Shown: piece after piece, positions 52,249 to 62,500 of the stretch
Layout of the letters: each line of letters begins with the position of its first letter
Position numbering within the stretch: the stretch's first letter is position 1
From: Pseudoalteromonas phenolica
GTDB taxonomy: Bacteria; Pseudomonadota; Gammaproteobacteria; Enterobacterales; Alteromonadaceae
Length of the DNA: 64,000 bases
Direction: 5' to 3'
Assembly (NCBI RefSeq): GCF_005886345.1
Contig: NZ_PNEC01000057.1
Span: forward strand, 1 to 64,000
Made by a program: the position numbers and the translations under genes
Notes under the pieces: generated by a model
What the model saw: only the letters and a program-made list of their open reading frames with translations
Databases searched by the model: none
Told to the model about the DNA's origin: nothing

Positions 52249-53007
52249 CTATTTTTCTAGCACGATTTCTGCAGCTTTTAGAACAACTGCAATTGCTTTT
52301 TGTTCTATTTCTTGATGATCTACATTTGGGATCTCTTGACGAGTTCTATTTACTAGCACACCGGCGATACAAGCCGCTTTCAAACCTAAAGCTGCGCACA
52401 TAGTAAATAAGGTTGCAGACTCCATTTCATAGTTCATTACATTGAGTTTCTGCCACTCTTCACAGCTACCTTGGAACGCTTTATTCACATAACCAGAGTA
52501 TGTATCGTAGCGCTCTTGACCAGGATAGAAAGTATCACTCGATGCCGTTATGCCGGCATGATATGTCACGCCGATTTCTTCACAGGCCTGAACCATTGCA
52601 GCGGTTGAATGGAAGTCAGAGACTGCCGGGTAAGACAGAGGAGCAAAATGATGACTAGCGCCATCAAGTCTCACCGACGCCGTGCTTACTAAGATATCAC
52701 CTTCGTCGATGTGAGGTTGTATTGCGCCGGTTGTGCCAATTCTTAGAAAAGTTTTAACACCCAGTTGGGCGAGCTCTTCAACTGCAATTGACGTAGAGGG
52801 GCCACCGATCCCAGTTGAGCAGATCACGACAGGTTGTTGTTTTAGTTCTGCGAGATAGACGTGAAATTCTCGTGTTTTTGCAAGGCAAATACTGTTATCG
52901 AGTTTGTTAGCTATGCGCTCTGCTCTTTCAGGGTCGCCAGGCACAATCGCTAAATTAGCACCTTTTAATTGCTCGGTGCTTAGGCCCAAATGAAATACCT
53001 TATCCAT
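52249..53007 (-). CDS. udp: Uridine phosphorylase
   Basis: Cytosolic nucleoside phosphorylase splitting uridine into uracil and ribose-1-phosphate, 252 residues (E. coli 253). The first strand VFHLGLSTEQLKGANLAIVP, phosphate-binding GDPERAERIANKL, RIGTTGAIQ, and the ribose-binding NYEMESATLFTM are all visible. ATG at 53007 with AAGG upstream; a longer frame to 53070 has no support. Confidence 0.95.
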   Translation of the reverse strand: MDKVFHLGLSTEQLKGANLAIVPGDPERAERIANKLDNSICLAKTREFHVYLAELKQQPVVICSTGIGGPSTSIAVEELAQLGVKTFLRIGTTGAIQPHIDEGDILVSTASVRLDGASHHFAPLSYPAVSDFHSTAAMVQACEEIGVTYHAGITASSDTFYPGQERYDTYSGYVNKAFQGSCEEWQKLNVMNYEMESATLFTMCAALGLKAACIAGVLVNRTRQEIPNVDHQEIEQKAIAVVLKAAEIVLEK

Positions 53008-53164
53008 AGTAAACCTTATTAGTAATAAAACCGTAGTTTGAAAGATTAGCGTAAAAAGTACAGGACACATGTCCGTTATCTTTTGTTCGTGTTAATGCAA
53101 TTCCTTGCAAGATTGGAGTTGTTCTTCTAAACATTAATATAGCCATAACAAAAAAGAGGTTATT

Positions 53165-53944
53165 ATGCCAGCTTCACCACCAATAGATAAAAATACAGAG
53201 TTTGCTCGCTGTCTTAAAAGTAACAAAATTAACTCACTTGCTCCGTTTCATTGGTTATCCCTTGCGATTGCCGATATGGTGAGAGCACCAATGCTTAGCT
53301 TAATATATGGTTTAGTATTTACTACTATACCTGTTTCTATTTTATATTTGATTTATCAGCTAGATACACACCTGGTTATTCTTCCTGCTGCAGTAGCTTT
53401 TGCGCTTATCGGGCCAGCTTTTGCTGCCGGCCTTTATGATGTAGCTTGGGAGTTAGAAAAGGGTCATAAACCAACGCTAGGACATAGTTTGAAGTCTATG
53501 TTTAGAAACCCAGCCGGAGAGTGGGGGTTTGCAATTCTATTAATGGTAATTATGATTGTCTGGATGCGTTTAGCTGCACTTGTGCACGCATTATACCCGA
53601 ATGTACCAAATCCAACTTTTGAACAACTCCAATCATTTTTAGCTTTAGGTAGTCTTATTGGTGGAATATTGATGATGGGAGTGTTCGCAATTTCTGCTTT
53701 TACGCCTCAAATTATTATGGAGAGACGTGTAGATATAATGACTGCCGTTGTGTCTTCCATTAGTGCAGTTAAGAATAACTCTTCAGCTATGATAGTGTGG
53801 GCATTCATTATATTAATTTTAGTAACGCTTGGTTTTGCTACTGCTGGAATAGCTTTTATTGTGATAATGCCATTGCTTAGTTATGCCAGTTGGCATGGCT
53901 ATATTGCAGTTATAAAAACCAAAAAACCAAGAGCTTACGAGTAA
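53165..53944 (+). CDS. DUF2189 membrane protein
   Basis: A 259-residue inner-membrane protein with about six hydrophobic spans (about residues 40-62, 70-92, 118-138, 156-180, 208-230 and 232-250). The start WLSLAIADMVRAPMLSLIYG and the GPAFAAGLYDVAWELEKGHKP loop are DUF2189 signatures. Function unknown. AAGAGG precedes the ATG. A strong hairpin terminator follows. Confidence 0.85.
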   Translation: MPASPPIDKNTEFARCLKSNKINSLAPFHWLSLAIADMVRAPMLSLIYGLVFTTIPVSILYLIYQLDTHLVILPAAVAFALIGPAFAAGLYDVAWELEKGHKPTLGHSLKSMFRNPAGEWGFAILLMVIMIVWMRLAALVHALYPNVPNPTFEQLQSFLALGSLIGGILMMGVFAISAFTPQIIMERRVDIMTAVVSSISAVKNNSSAMIVWAFIILILVTLGFATAGIAFIVIMPLLSYASWHGYIAVIKTKKPRAYE

Positions 53945-53971
53945 AATATTCATCTGTAGTGAATATTAAAC

Positions 53972-54002
53972 CAAAGGCAGTTTTTCTTCACAACTGCCTT
54001 TG
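53972..54002 (+). terminator. Terminator after DUF2189 gene
   Basis: Ten-base perfect stem CAAAGGCAGT / ACTGCCTTTG with a loop of about 11 bases. Only a short T run follows. Confidence 0.65.
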
Positions 54003-54226
54003 TTGACATAAAACCATAAAGTGTTATATCTCAAAGAATAATCCATAATTTTATTTTCCATTTAGCGTCAAATAAAACACAATCTTTTGTTTTAAAAGGA
54101 TTAAGTTGAATTTTATACGTGTGTTTTGACGCGTGTGTTCTGTGCGCTACAGCAAGCACAGACTTTGATGAGATAATTTTCTTAACGATGTTTTAGCATG
54201 AATATGCAAAATGAGCAGAGGTTTCT

Positions 54227-55339
54227 ATGAGTATTAGCAAAGATAAATTTTATATTAAAATGATCAAATGTTTGTGTCCACCTGGTGATGGTGTTTTTAC
54301 TGTTAATACTGCGAAAGAAAGAAAAGACGCTTTGCGTACAAAACTTTACGGACAAACTGAAGATATTGAACAGATTTGGAAAGAGTCATTACTAAAAATT
54401 GAAGAGTCAGAGCATAAAGCGGCAATATTAGGAATTAGCTCTGATTGTGGCGGCGGTATTTTGCGCGGAGCTAATTGGGGTCCACTATTTTTAAGAAGCA
54501 CATTAATAGAACAGCAACCTCATGTTGAGGCGTTTGATTTAGGTGATGTTCGCGTTATCCCTCACCTTCTGCATGATAAGTATTTGAATGATGGCACTAT
54601 AGAGAATTGTCAAAAGGCACTTTATCAAAGTACTGAAGAAGGCTATCACGTATCACCTTTGTCAATCACTGAAGATGTTTGTGATGGTTTCTACCAGCAT
54701 TATCCAAACAAAGGCATTTTCGGTATTGGTGGTGACCACTCGATTAGTTATCCATTAACAAAATCGTACTTGAAAGCTAAAAGAGATGCGGGTAAGCGTA
54801 CTGCTATTATTCACTTTGACGCACATACAGACTTGTTAGTAGAGCGCTTAGGTATCGATTTATGTTTTGGCTCTTGGTGTACACACATTCTTGAGTTCTT
54901 ACCTGCACCACATCATTTAATTCAGTTTGGTATTCGTTCAAGTGGTAAAGACAAGTCTCATTGGGAATCAACGTTTGGTGTGAAGCAACACTGGGCGCAT
55001 GAAATCAGAGAGCGTGGCGCTCAGGCAATCGTAGATGATGTTATTGCACAGTTGCAAGCTGACAATGTAGATGAGCTGTATGTTAGTTTTGATATCGATG
55101 CTTTAGACGAACAGTGGGCATCAGCAACAGGCACACCAGAAGGTAACGGAATGACACCTGATGAAGCCATGGTTATTTTGAAGGCATTGTCTGAGCGCTT
55201 CCCAATCACAGGCGCCGATATGATGGAAATTGCCCCTTTTACTGACAGCTCATTAGTCGGTCAATCAAGTTCAGAAACAACTTTACGTGAAGGCGCGAAA
55301 ATATCAGCATTTCTTCTAGATGCGATAAATCGTAGTTAG
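54227..55339 (+). CDS. Arginase/agmatinase/formiminoglutamase family (ureohydrolase) enzyme
   Basis: Binuclear manganese hydrolase of 370 residues. The metal-binding segments are complete: GIGGDHSISYPL, HFDAHTDLL (DAHxD), and SFDIDALDEQWAS (DxD), followed by GMTPDEAMVIL and ADMMEIAPFTD. Substrates of the family are arginine, agmatine, guanidinobutyrate or formiminoglutamate; no hut or arginine genes nearby help choose. An N-terminal extension of about 60 residues precedes the domain. The long leader (280 bases) holds no other gene. Confidence 0.87.
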   Translation: MSISKDKFYIKMIKCLCPPGDGVFTVNTAKERKDALRTKLYGQTEDIEQIWKESLLKIEESEHKAAILGISSDCGGGILRGANWGPLFLRSTLIEQQPHVEAFDLGDVRVIPHLLHDKYLNDGTIENCQKALYQSTEEGYHVSPLSITEDVCDGFYQHYPNKGIFGIGGDHSISYPLTKSYLKAKRDAGKRTAIIHFDAHTDLLVERLGIDLCFGSWCTHILEFLPAPHHLIQFGIRSSGKDKSHWESTFGVKQHWAHEIRERGAQAIVDDVIAQLQADNVDELYVSFDIDALDEQWASATGTPEGNGMTPDEAMVILKALSERFPITGADMMEIAPFTDSSLVGQSSSETTLREGAKISAFLLDAINRS

Positions 55340-55398
55340 GCTATAGTATTAGGTGGTGAATAGTTTATTCATCACCTTTTTTATCTATAGGGAGTACT

Positions 55399-56115
55399 AT
55401 GAAGGCGTCGTTTCTCATTGTTTCATTACTATTTTCAACAAAACTCTTTGCATACACACTGAATATAGTTACCGAATTATTCCCGACTTATCAATATCTT
55501 GATGCTGATGGTAAATTAGCTGGTCCAACCGTTTCGAAAGTTACTAGCGTACTTGTTGATGCTAATATCCAGTTCAATTTATCTGTTCAACCCTGGCACA
55601 TCGCATATAATGCGGTGCAGCGAGATAGCGACACATGTATATTTTCTATCGGAAGAAACAATGAAAGAGAAGATATGTTTAGCTGGTTATTTCCTTTAGC
55701 AGAATTCTCAAGTTCTTTTTATGCATTGAAAAGCCGTAAGATAAAACTCGATGTTTTAGAAGACGCCTTAAAATACCGTACAGCAGTAATAAGAAATAAC
55801 TTCAGCCACCAATACTTAAAAGAAAATGGTTTTACTGAGCAATCACAATTAGTTGTTATTTCGAGCTTTAATAATGTTTTAGATATTTTAAAAACAAGAA
55901 AAAATCAATTGGACTTGGTTGTACTAGGTGATGCTCAAGTAAAAGCCGCTTCGAAAAACAGTACACTTTTGGCTGAATTAGAGCCTATTTTACCAATTCA
56001 AAACATAAATAATAAGCTCTATTTTGCCTGTAATAAGCGTGTTCCAAAATATGTTACTGACAAAATTAAGCGAACATTTAAAATTTTAAGTCAGCAATCA
56101 CTTCTTAATAGGTGA
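55399..56115 (+). CDS. Periplasmic substrate-binding protein, family 3-like
   Basis: A 238-residue secreted protein (signal KASFLIVSLLFSTKLFA) of the amino-acid-binding (SBP_bac_3) type: LNIVTELFPTYQYLDADGKL, the VQPWHIAYNAVQRDSDTCIF segment and a DLVVLGDAQVKAA hinge region. There is no ABC permease nearby, as with many Alteromonadales orphans of this type, so it may be a sensor or have unknown use. Its stop overlaps the convergent VF530 gene by 18 bases. Confidence 0.87.
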   Translation: MKASFLIVSLLFSTKLFAYTLNIVTELFPTYQYLDADGKLAGPTVSKVTSVLVDANIQFNLSVQPWHIAYNAVQRDSDTCIFSIGRNNEREDMFSWLFPLAEFSSSFYALKSRKIKLDVLEDALKYRTAVIRNNFSHQYLKENGFTEQSQLVVISSFNNVLDILKTRKNQLDLVVLGDAQVKAASKNSTLLAELEPILPIQNINNKLYFACNKRVPKYVTDKIKRTFKILSQQSLLNR

Positions 56116-56337
56116 CCACTTAAAGCCATGAAATGTATCTAAATAAAGTTGTTCAACTTTGTCTCTTGCCCAAGGTGTTTTTCGCAAAAACTTTAGACTC
56201 GATTTGATGCTCGGATCGTGAGTAAAACAACGAATATTGACAATATTGCCCATTTCTTCCCAGCCAAGTTCAGCTTCAAGTTTAATTAATATTTCTTCTA
56301 GTTTTACACCATGAAGTGGGTTATTTGGTTGTTCCAT
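56098..56337 (-). CDS. VF530 family DNA-binding protein
   Basis: A 79-residue protein with the full VF530/DUF2132 pattern: NPLHGVKLEEILIKLEAELG, GWEEMGNIVNIRCFTHDPSI and LKFLRKTPWARDKVEQLYL. The family has a DNA-binding fold known from Vibrio fischeri VF530; the role is unknown. It precedes no gene on its strand; the DUF1496 gene lies upstream by 17 bases and may be co-transcribed. Confidence 0.9.
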   Translation of the reverse strand: MEQPNNPLHGVKLEEILIKLEAELGWEEMGNIVNIRCFTHDPSIKSSLKFLRKTPWARDKVEQLYLDTFHGFKWSPIKK

Positions 56338-56354
56338 AAATAATGACTTCTTAT

Positions 56355-56654
56355 TTAGTTAATGCGAATGGATTTCTTTGGCTTTTGAGGGATCGGTTGC
56401 CCGTTTTCATCAGCAATTCGCCATGTTAGTTGGCCATTGGTTTGATTATCGAACTTGTTAGCACAAACGAAAAGTTTATCAGCCATGACAATCAATGCAC
56501 CTTCACTGTATTTAGCATCTTTATACCAGCAAACAGCATTTAGATTGTCTAAAAACAAATTAGCTTTGTTCAATTTGGGGGTCGCGTAAGCATAACCTGA
56601 GATAAATACAGAAAATAAAACTAAGCTGAGAAAACTAAATTTGTTGTATGTCAT
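56355..56654 (-). CDS. DUF1496 (YnjH-like) exported protein
   Basis: A 99-residue secreted protein with a signal peptide (KFSFLSLVLFSVFISGYAYA) and the DUF1496 core CWYKDAKYSEGALIVMADKL then FVCANKFDNQ...LTWRIADENG with its two cysteines. Function unknown. Read in the same direction as the VF530 gene, 17 bases apart. Confidence 0.82.
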   Translation of the reverse strand: MTYNKFSFLSLVLFSVFISGYAYATPKLNKANLFLDNLNAVCWYKDAKYSEGALIVMADKLFVCANKFDNQTNGQLTWRIADENGQPIPQKPKKSIRIN

Positions 56655-56745
56655 GGCATAACTCCTATTTTTAGCTAACCTTAGTTTAGTTCAAGAAAAT
56701 TTGAACCTATATTACCACAACAACAATAATTTAATGGGAGAGGTT

Positions 56746-56976
56746 ATGGCTATAGACAGTAATTTTATGGCTGAGTTAACGCTTTTATCAAAATTTCCGC
56801 GCTCAAGCATGCAAAAAGGGATCAAACTTCATAAAGACGCTGATCCTAGTTTAATTGAAGCAGCTGAAAGGCTGTATCAAAAAGGAGTGATTGATAGTCC
56901 TGATGGTGGGTATTTGACTGACTTAGGTTTAGATTTGATCGGACATTTAGATCAAGTACATTGTGCGCTCCAGTAA
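56746..56976 (+). CDS. TIGR02647 family protein
   Basis: A small 76-residue protein with the TIGR02647 pattern NFMAELTLLSKFPRSSMQKG then ADPSLIEAAERLYQKGVI and LTDLGLDLIGHLDQV. Function unknown. ATG at 56746 is well supported by GGGAGAGG five bases upstream; a longer frame is not needed. It ends 20 bases before the stop of the convergent maiA. Confidence 0.82.
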   Translation: MAIDSNFMAELTLLSKFPRSSMQKGIKLHKDADPSLIEAAERLYQKGVIDSPDGGYLTDLGLDLIGHLDQVHCALQ

Positions 56977-56995
56977 GCGCACAATGAATGTAATA

Positions 56996-57622
56996 TTAAG
57001 CAGCGTCGAATTGATTTTCAGGCGCTGCATCAATAAATGCTTTATGTGTATTACAGTGGTTGTAAATAGCCTCAATTTTTGGGAATTGACTCATATCTAC
57101 TTTAAATCTTATCGCATTAAAGACTTGAGGTACCAAACACGCATCGGCAAGTGTTGGTTTATTTCCAAAACAAAACTTATCACCGGTTAGCATGGTTTCT
57201 AGTTTATTAAATCCTTCAATTACCCAGTGTCTGTACCAAGTGTTCTTTTGTTCATCATCAACATTAAGTTCATTAGATAAGTATTTAAGTACACGCAAGT
57301 TATCGATTGGGTGTATGTCACACGCTATGGCATAACAAAAATTTCTAACTTGAGCCTTCTGCCATGGGTCATTTGGCAGAAGAGGGGTGTCTGTATGGGT
57401 TTCTTCTAACCACTCTAAAATTGCCAAAGATTGTGCTAAAACACCTTGCTCAGTTTCTAACGCAGGCAGTAAGCCTTGGCTATTTTTATTTGTATATTGT
57501 TCGCTTGTTTGTTCTGCTTTTAAAAGATTGACAGCAGACATTTCATGAGCGATGCCTTTTAAATTCAGTGCAATGCGAACTCTATACGCTGCCGAAGAAC
57601 GAAAATAGGTGTAAAGTTTCAT
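56996..57622 (-). CDS. maiA: Maleylacetoacetate isomerase
   Basis: Zeta-class glutathione transferase of 208 residues isomerising maleylacetoacetate to fumarylacetoacetate in tyrosine breakdown. The glutathione site YTYFRSSAAYRVRIALNLKG carries the zeta SSCxWRVRIAL-type motif with SSAAYR here. The C-terminal domain ends in PKIEAIYNHCNTHKAFIDAA. ATG at 57622 has AAGGA 7 bases upstream. Directly downstream of hmgA (67 bases). Confidence 0.93.
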   Translation of the reverse strand: MKLYTYFRSSAAYRVRIALNLKGIAHEMSAVNLLKAEQTSEQYTNKNSQGLLPALETEQGVLAQSLAILEWLEETHTDTPLLPNDPWQKAQVRNFCYAIACDIHPIDNLRVLKYLSNELNVDDEQKNTWYRHWVIEGFNKLETMLTGDKFCFGNKPTLADACLVPQVFNAIRFKVDMSQFPKIEAIYNHCNTHKAFIDAAPENQFDAA

Positions 57623-57689
57623 ATTCAGATCCTTAATCACGACAAAGGCACGCTGTTGCGTGCCTAATATTTATAACATTATAGGAAGC

Positions 57690-58985
57690 TTAAGCGCCCT
57701 TGAAATATTTTTTAATGCCTTTCCAGCATTCTGCATAGTTTGATTGTCTCTCTTTACCTTCAAGTGCATATTTTGTTGGTGAAATTATGTAACGAGACTC
57801 GAACATGAAAGCTAAAGTATTTTCATATCTTTGCGGCTCAAGTTCTGCGTTTGATGCTTTTTCGAAAACATCGGCTTCTGGTCCATGTGGCGACATACAG
57901 TTATGTAAGCTCATACCTCCAGGAACAAAACCATGCTCTTTAGCATCATATACACCTTCGATTAAGCCCATAAACTCACTCATAATGTTACGGTGATAAT
58001 AAGGCGGACGGAATGTATCTTCTGCAACCATCCAACGTGGAGGGAAGATCACAAAGTCAACATTGGCTACACCGGCTGTACCAGATGGAGATGTTAGTAC
58101 AGTAAAAATTGAAGGATCTGGGTGGTCAAAACTTACGGTGTTCATCACGTTGAAGCGCGCAAGGTCATATTTGTAAGGCGCGCTATTACCAGTCCAAGCT
58201 ACAACATCTAATGGTGAATGACCAATGTCACAGCGGAAAAGGTTACCGTTAAACTTAGCTACAAGCTCAAAATCACCTTCTAAATCTTCGAACGCTGCTA
58301 CAGGATATTGGAAGTCACGCTCATTTGTATAACCGTTGGCACCTACAGGACCACGCTCAGGCAGAATGTAAGGGTGACCGTAGTTTTCACAGATATAGCC
58401 ACGAATACTGTCGCCAATTACTTCAACTGAGAACTTGATACCACGAGGAATAACCGCAATTTCGCCAGGCTTTACTGCAAGTTTTCCGCACTCAGTATGT
58501 AAAACCATTTCGCCTTGTTGAGGAACGAACAGCAATTCACCATCGGCATTATAAAAATAACGACCTTGCATTGATTTGTTAGCAACATAAACATGTATGC
58601 CAATACCGACTTGGCCGTTTGCACTGCCATTGGCTGCCATGGTTACTAGACCATCGACAAAATCTGTTGCTTCACTAGGGATGTCGATAGGGTTCCAGCG
58701 TAACATAGTAGGTGGCGTTGGAACTTCAGTAATTGGTGCCGTTCGTAAAAGACCATTATCCATCGCTTGGTAATCACCCTGAACAACAGAAGGGCGGATA
58801 CGATAGAACCAATTACGACGATTGTCAGCACGTGGTGCCGTGAATGCAGTGACGTTAAATTGTTCTGCATATAGGTCATATTTTACTTTTTGTGGTGAGA
58901 ATTGACCTATAGGTAATGCTCCCGGTAAAGCTTCGGTTTCAAATTCGTTACCAAAGCCCGTTAGATATTGATATTCAGTACTCAT
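57690..58985 (-). CDS. hmgA: Homogentisate 1,2-dioxygenase
   Basis: Fe(II) ring-cleavage enzyme turning homogentisate into maleylacetoacetate, 431 residues. The start YLTGFGNEFETEALPGALP and the metal region PPYYHRNIMSEFMGLIEG with GMSLHNCMSPHGPEAD supply the His and Glu ligands. ATG at 58985 is chosen, with GGAG 8 bases upstream. Operon with maiA; no fah (fumarylacetoacetase) or hppD is in the neighbourhood. Divergent from a MarR regulator at 59116, which probably controls it. Confidence 0.96.
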   Translation of the reverse strand: MSTEYQYLTGFGNEFETEALPGALPIGQFSPQKVKYDLYAEQFNVTAFTAPRADNRRNWFYRIRPSVVQGDYQAMDNGLLRTAPITEVPTPPTMLRWNPIDIPSEATDFVDGLVTMAANGSANGQVGIGIHVYVANKSMQGRYFYNADGELLFVPQQGEMVLHTECGKLAVKPGEIAVIPRGIKFSVEVIGDSIRGYICENYGHPYILPERGPVGANGYTNERDFQYPVAAFEDLEGDFELVAKFNGNLFRCDIGHSPLDVVAWTGNSAPYKYDLARFNVMNTVSFDHPDPSIFTVLTSPSGTAGVANVDFVIFPPRWMVAEDTFRPPYYHRNIMSEFMGLIEGVYDAKEHGFVPGGMSLHNCMSPHGPEADVFEKASNAELEPQRYENTLAFMFESRYIISPTKYALEGKERQSNYAECWKGIKKYFKGA

Positions 58986-59115
58986 TGCTTCGACTCCATA
59001 TATGTTTGCATTTAAGATACTCTCATGTGAGACTATATTCAAATTACATAAAGAAATTACCTTGTAAGTTTTTGTTTACAATTGAGTGCGGTTTGCAGAA
59101 TTTAAAAGACAACTT

Positions 59116-59535
59116 ATGTTAGAAATCAGCCAGTTTTTACCTTATCAACTTGTTCACCTAGCAAATAAAGTTAGTGATGACTTTGCTAAAGTGTATATAA
59201 GTGAAGCAAATTTAACGACACCACAATGGCGAATTATGGCACATTTAGCACAAAATCAATTCAGTGCTAAACAGTTGTGTGACTTGGCAAGAATTGACAA
59301 GTCGACAATGTCTCGAGCAATTAAACAACTCGAACAAAGGGGACTAATCAAACTAAAACAGGATGAAGGAGATAAACGCAGTAAAGTATTAAACTTAACA
59401 GATGAAGGTTTGAGTATTTATAAGCGTATTTCTATATTGGCCAAAGAGTGGGAAACTGAGTTACTAAGTGAATTAACCCAAAAAGAACAAGCGTTGTTTA
59501 GGTCAGTGTTAGAAAAGTTAAATGCTAGGATATAA
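59116..59535 (+). CDS. MarR-family regulator
   Basis: A 139-residue MarR-type winged helix regulator: helix FSAKQLCDLARIDKSTMSRA, recognition IKQLEQRGLIKLKQ, wing DKRSKVLNLTDEGLSIYKRI. Divergent from hmgA with a 130-base gap, so it likely responds to homogentisate or another tyrosine intermediate (inference). ATG at 59116 has a weak ribosome binding site; an upstream in-frame GTG is not favoured. A terminator follows. Confidence 0.87.
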   Translation: MLEISQFLPYQLVHLANKVSDDFAKVYISEANLTTPQWRIMAHLAQNQFSAKQLCDLARIDKSTMSRAIKQLEQRGLIKLKQDEGDKRSKVLNLTDEGLSIYKRISILAKEWETELLSELTQKEQALFRSVLEKLNARI

Positions 59536-59562
59536 AAAAGGCCAACATCTGTTGGCCTTTTA
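59534..59562. terminator. Bidirectional terminator
   Basis: Fourteen-base near-perfect stem around TC (AAAAAGGCCAACA / TGTTGGCCTTTT) between convergent MarR and Oar-like genes. Confidence 0.85.
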
Positions 59563-59581
59563 TATCTAATTAATAATTCAA

Positions 59582-62500
59582 TTAGAACGTGTATTTCACA
59601 CCAAAACGCATTTCCCATACAGACACATCACGTTGAATGCTCTGCTCAGAAGCCGCTGCATTGAAGTTAGAGTAAACGTATTTACCATCTACAATTTTTG
59701 CATCGATAACTCGGTTACCTACGAAGTCACCCTTACGCATTACACCCCAATCATCATTTAACATGTTGGTAAGGTTATCGATAACGAAGAATACCTCACC
59801 TTTGTGACCGTCCATGAATCCAGGTACTTCTTGTGTGATCTTGAAGTCTAACTTAGTGAACCAATCTGCATTTTGGCCATTACGAGGTGCAATCTGACCA
59901 CGCTCTAAGCCTTGTTCAGAGATCCAATCATGGAAAGCTTGAACATCTTCAGCAGACATATCGTAAGTGACGATATCATCATTTACTTCAGGTACATACA
60001 TTAACTGACGACCGTCACGAGAGTTCCAGCTTGCATCGCCAAATGCACTGTCACTGCCTGAGAACAGGTAGCTGTATGGTTGACCTTTGCTTGCTTGACC
60101 GAATAAGTTGAACTTAGTTTTGAAGCCATCGATTAGCTCAACTTTATAACCAAGTTGTAAAGTGAAACGATGCGGTACTTCGTAATCTGAAGTTGCTAAC
60201 GCAGGTGAAGTAGGATCAAATGTCGCAATGTTACCGTAGTTTGAACCAGCAGTTGAGCTAGTCATTGGGTTAACATCTTGAGAATCAGTGTATGCATAAG
60301 AAAGCGTTAAATCAATACCGTTATCGAAACGCTTGCTCATAGCTGCAGAGATAATGTGAGACTTAGCATCAGGGCCTGAAACGTTAGTCAACATGTAATC
60401 GCCAGTACGAGGCTCATCTTCATCATCGTATTCACGAGCATCAAGAAGCGGACGACCATCTGGTGCAGTTTTATCAGTTTTGTAAAGTGCTATATCTTTT
60501 ACAAGCGCCGAATTCTGCTTGTCAGTGTAAAGGTAATCTAAGCTAAATACATACTCATCTTCAGTTGTATAAGTAGCACCTAATGCTAGTTTCCACTCTG
60601 AAGGAATTTCGAAGTTAGGGGCAGTTGAGTTAACAGCACCATCGCCATCACCGATAGCAGTGTTACCGATAGCGTCGTACATGTCTTTAGGTGTATCATA
60701 ACCAGGTGTTCCACCGTGGAAGTTAGTTAGCTCTGTTTCAAATAGATTTGGGTAAAAACCAGTTTTACCAATTTGAGTTACACCGTCGTTTGAGTATGCG
60801 TTTGAAAGCCATACGTTCGGGTTACCACCAGAGTAAAGACCGATACCACCTCGAACTTCTAGCGCATCGTCAACATACCAATTGAAACCAACACGTGGTT
60901 GAAGTAAATCAACACCGTCAAGGTTTTTAGTATTCATGATGCCATAGCGCTCTTCAAACTTTTTGTTTTCAGTAGGGCTATCATCACTTGTATAACGATC
61001 ATAACGTAAACCAAACGTTAGAGTTGCATCGATATCTGAGAACGCATACTCGTCTTGTACGTAGAAAGTATGTAACGCATAGGAGAATGAAGCAGCTACA
61101 TCGCTTGGATTGTTAGTACCAGCAGAGTTGTTATAGAACGTGAATGCAGAACCGTTTTCATAGTCTTCGATTGAGCCGAAACGGAACTCACCTTGAGTAT
61201 GTTGCATGAACAAGTTGAATACGTTTAGCTCTTCAAACTCATAACCAGCAGTGATTGTGTGCTCGTCTAGGTAATAAGTACCCGCTAATTTAAGCGTGAA
61301 GTTATCCCAGTCTAGGTCATTTGATTGACGTGAGTCATCAGGTCCGATGAAAACAGTACCACCATCAGGAGTCTTGATTTGGAATTCACCAAAGCCAGAT
61401 GCTGCATCAAGGGATTGTTGACGGCCGTCTAAGTCAGTTTTACCTATACGAACTTCTGTAGATAATTCGTCGGTCCAGTCTGAGTATACAGACGCTACGA
61501 TTGACGTCATTTCAGCGCCTTGCTCGTAGAAGTGATTACTTAGAGGAAGCTTCCTGCTACCACCGTCTGACTGGTCTAAACGAAATCCATCATTCCAGTT
61601 GTAAACAAGGTTTGCACGGTGACTATCGTTGATGTTCCAGTCTAATTTAACAAGTAGCTTTTCATCTTCAACAGGCATACTAGGTACCATAGTACCAGGG
61701 TTATACTTGTACTTATCATTTGTAATTGCAATGATGCGATCTAAGTCAGATTTACTAACCGTTTTTTCAAATGCACTGTAGCTGAACTGTTCAACACCTT
61801 CTAACTTTTCATAAGAAGTGAAAAGGAAGAGTGAATCTTCGATAAGCGGCATTCCAACGTGGAAACCGTAACGCTTCTCAGTGTAGTCGCCGTTATCAAC
61901 GTCTTCACCTTCGATTTTGTCACCTTTCATTGAATCATTGGTGTAGTCGTAGAACATACCGCCGCTGATGTCATTACCACCAGATTTAGTAACCGCGTTG
62001 ATGTTACAAGAAGTGAAGCCACCATATTGTACATCGAAAGGCGCAAGTTCAACTGCAACCTGGTCGATTGAGTCAAATGAGAACGGTGCACGAACAGTTG
62101 GGTAGCCGTTTGAGCTTAAACCAAAGTTATCGTTCATACGAACGCCGTCTAGAGTAAGGCTGTTAAAGCGTGGGTTACCACCACCACACTGGATAGCGCC
62201 ACGGCTTTCATCTACATAAACACGTGGGTCAGCACGAACAATATCACGAAGGTCGCGGTTAATTGCAGGCGCTTCTTGAAGATTTTCAAGGGTGAAAGTT
62301 GCTGCAGGACCTGTGCCACCAGACATTTGACTGATAGGGCGGCCAGTAACAACGATTTGTTCGATATCTGAAGGCGCTTTCAACTGAACGTTTACTGGAT
62401 AATCAGAACCAAGAGAAAGGTAAACATTTTCGATTAGTTGATCTTCAAAAGTTGTTGAATCAACGATGATTTGGTAAGGACCACCTACACGTAAACCTTT

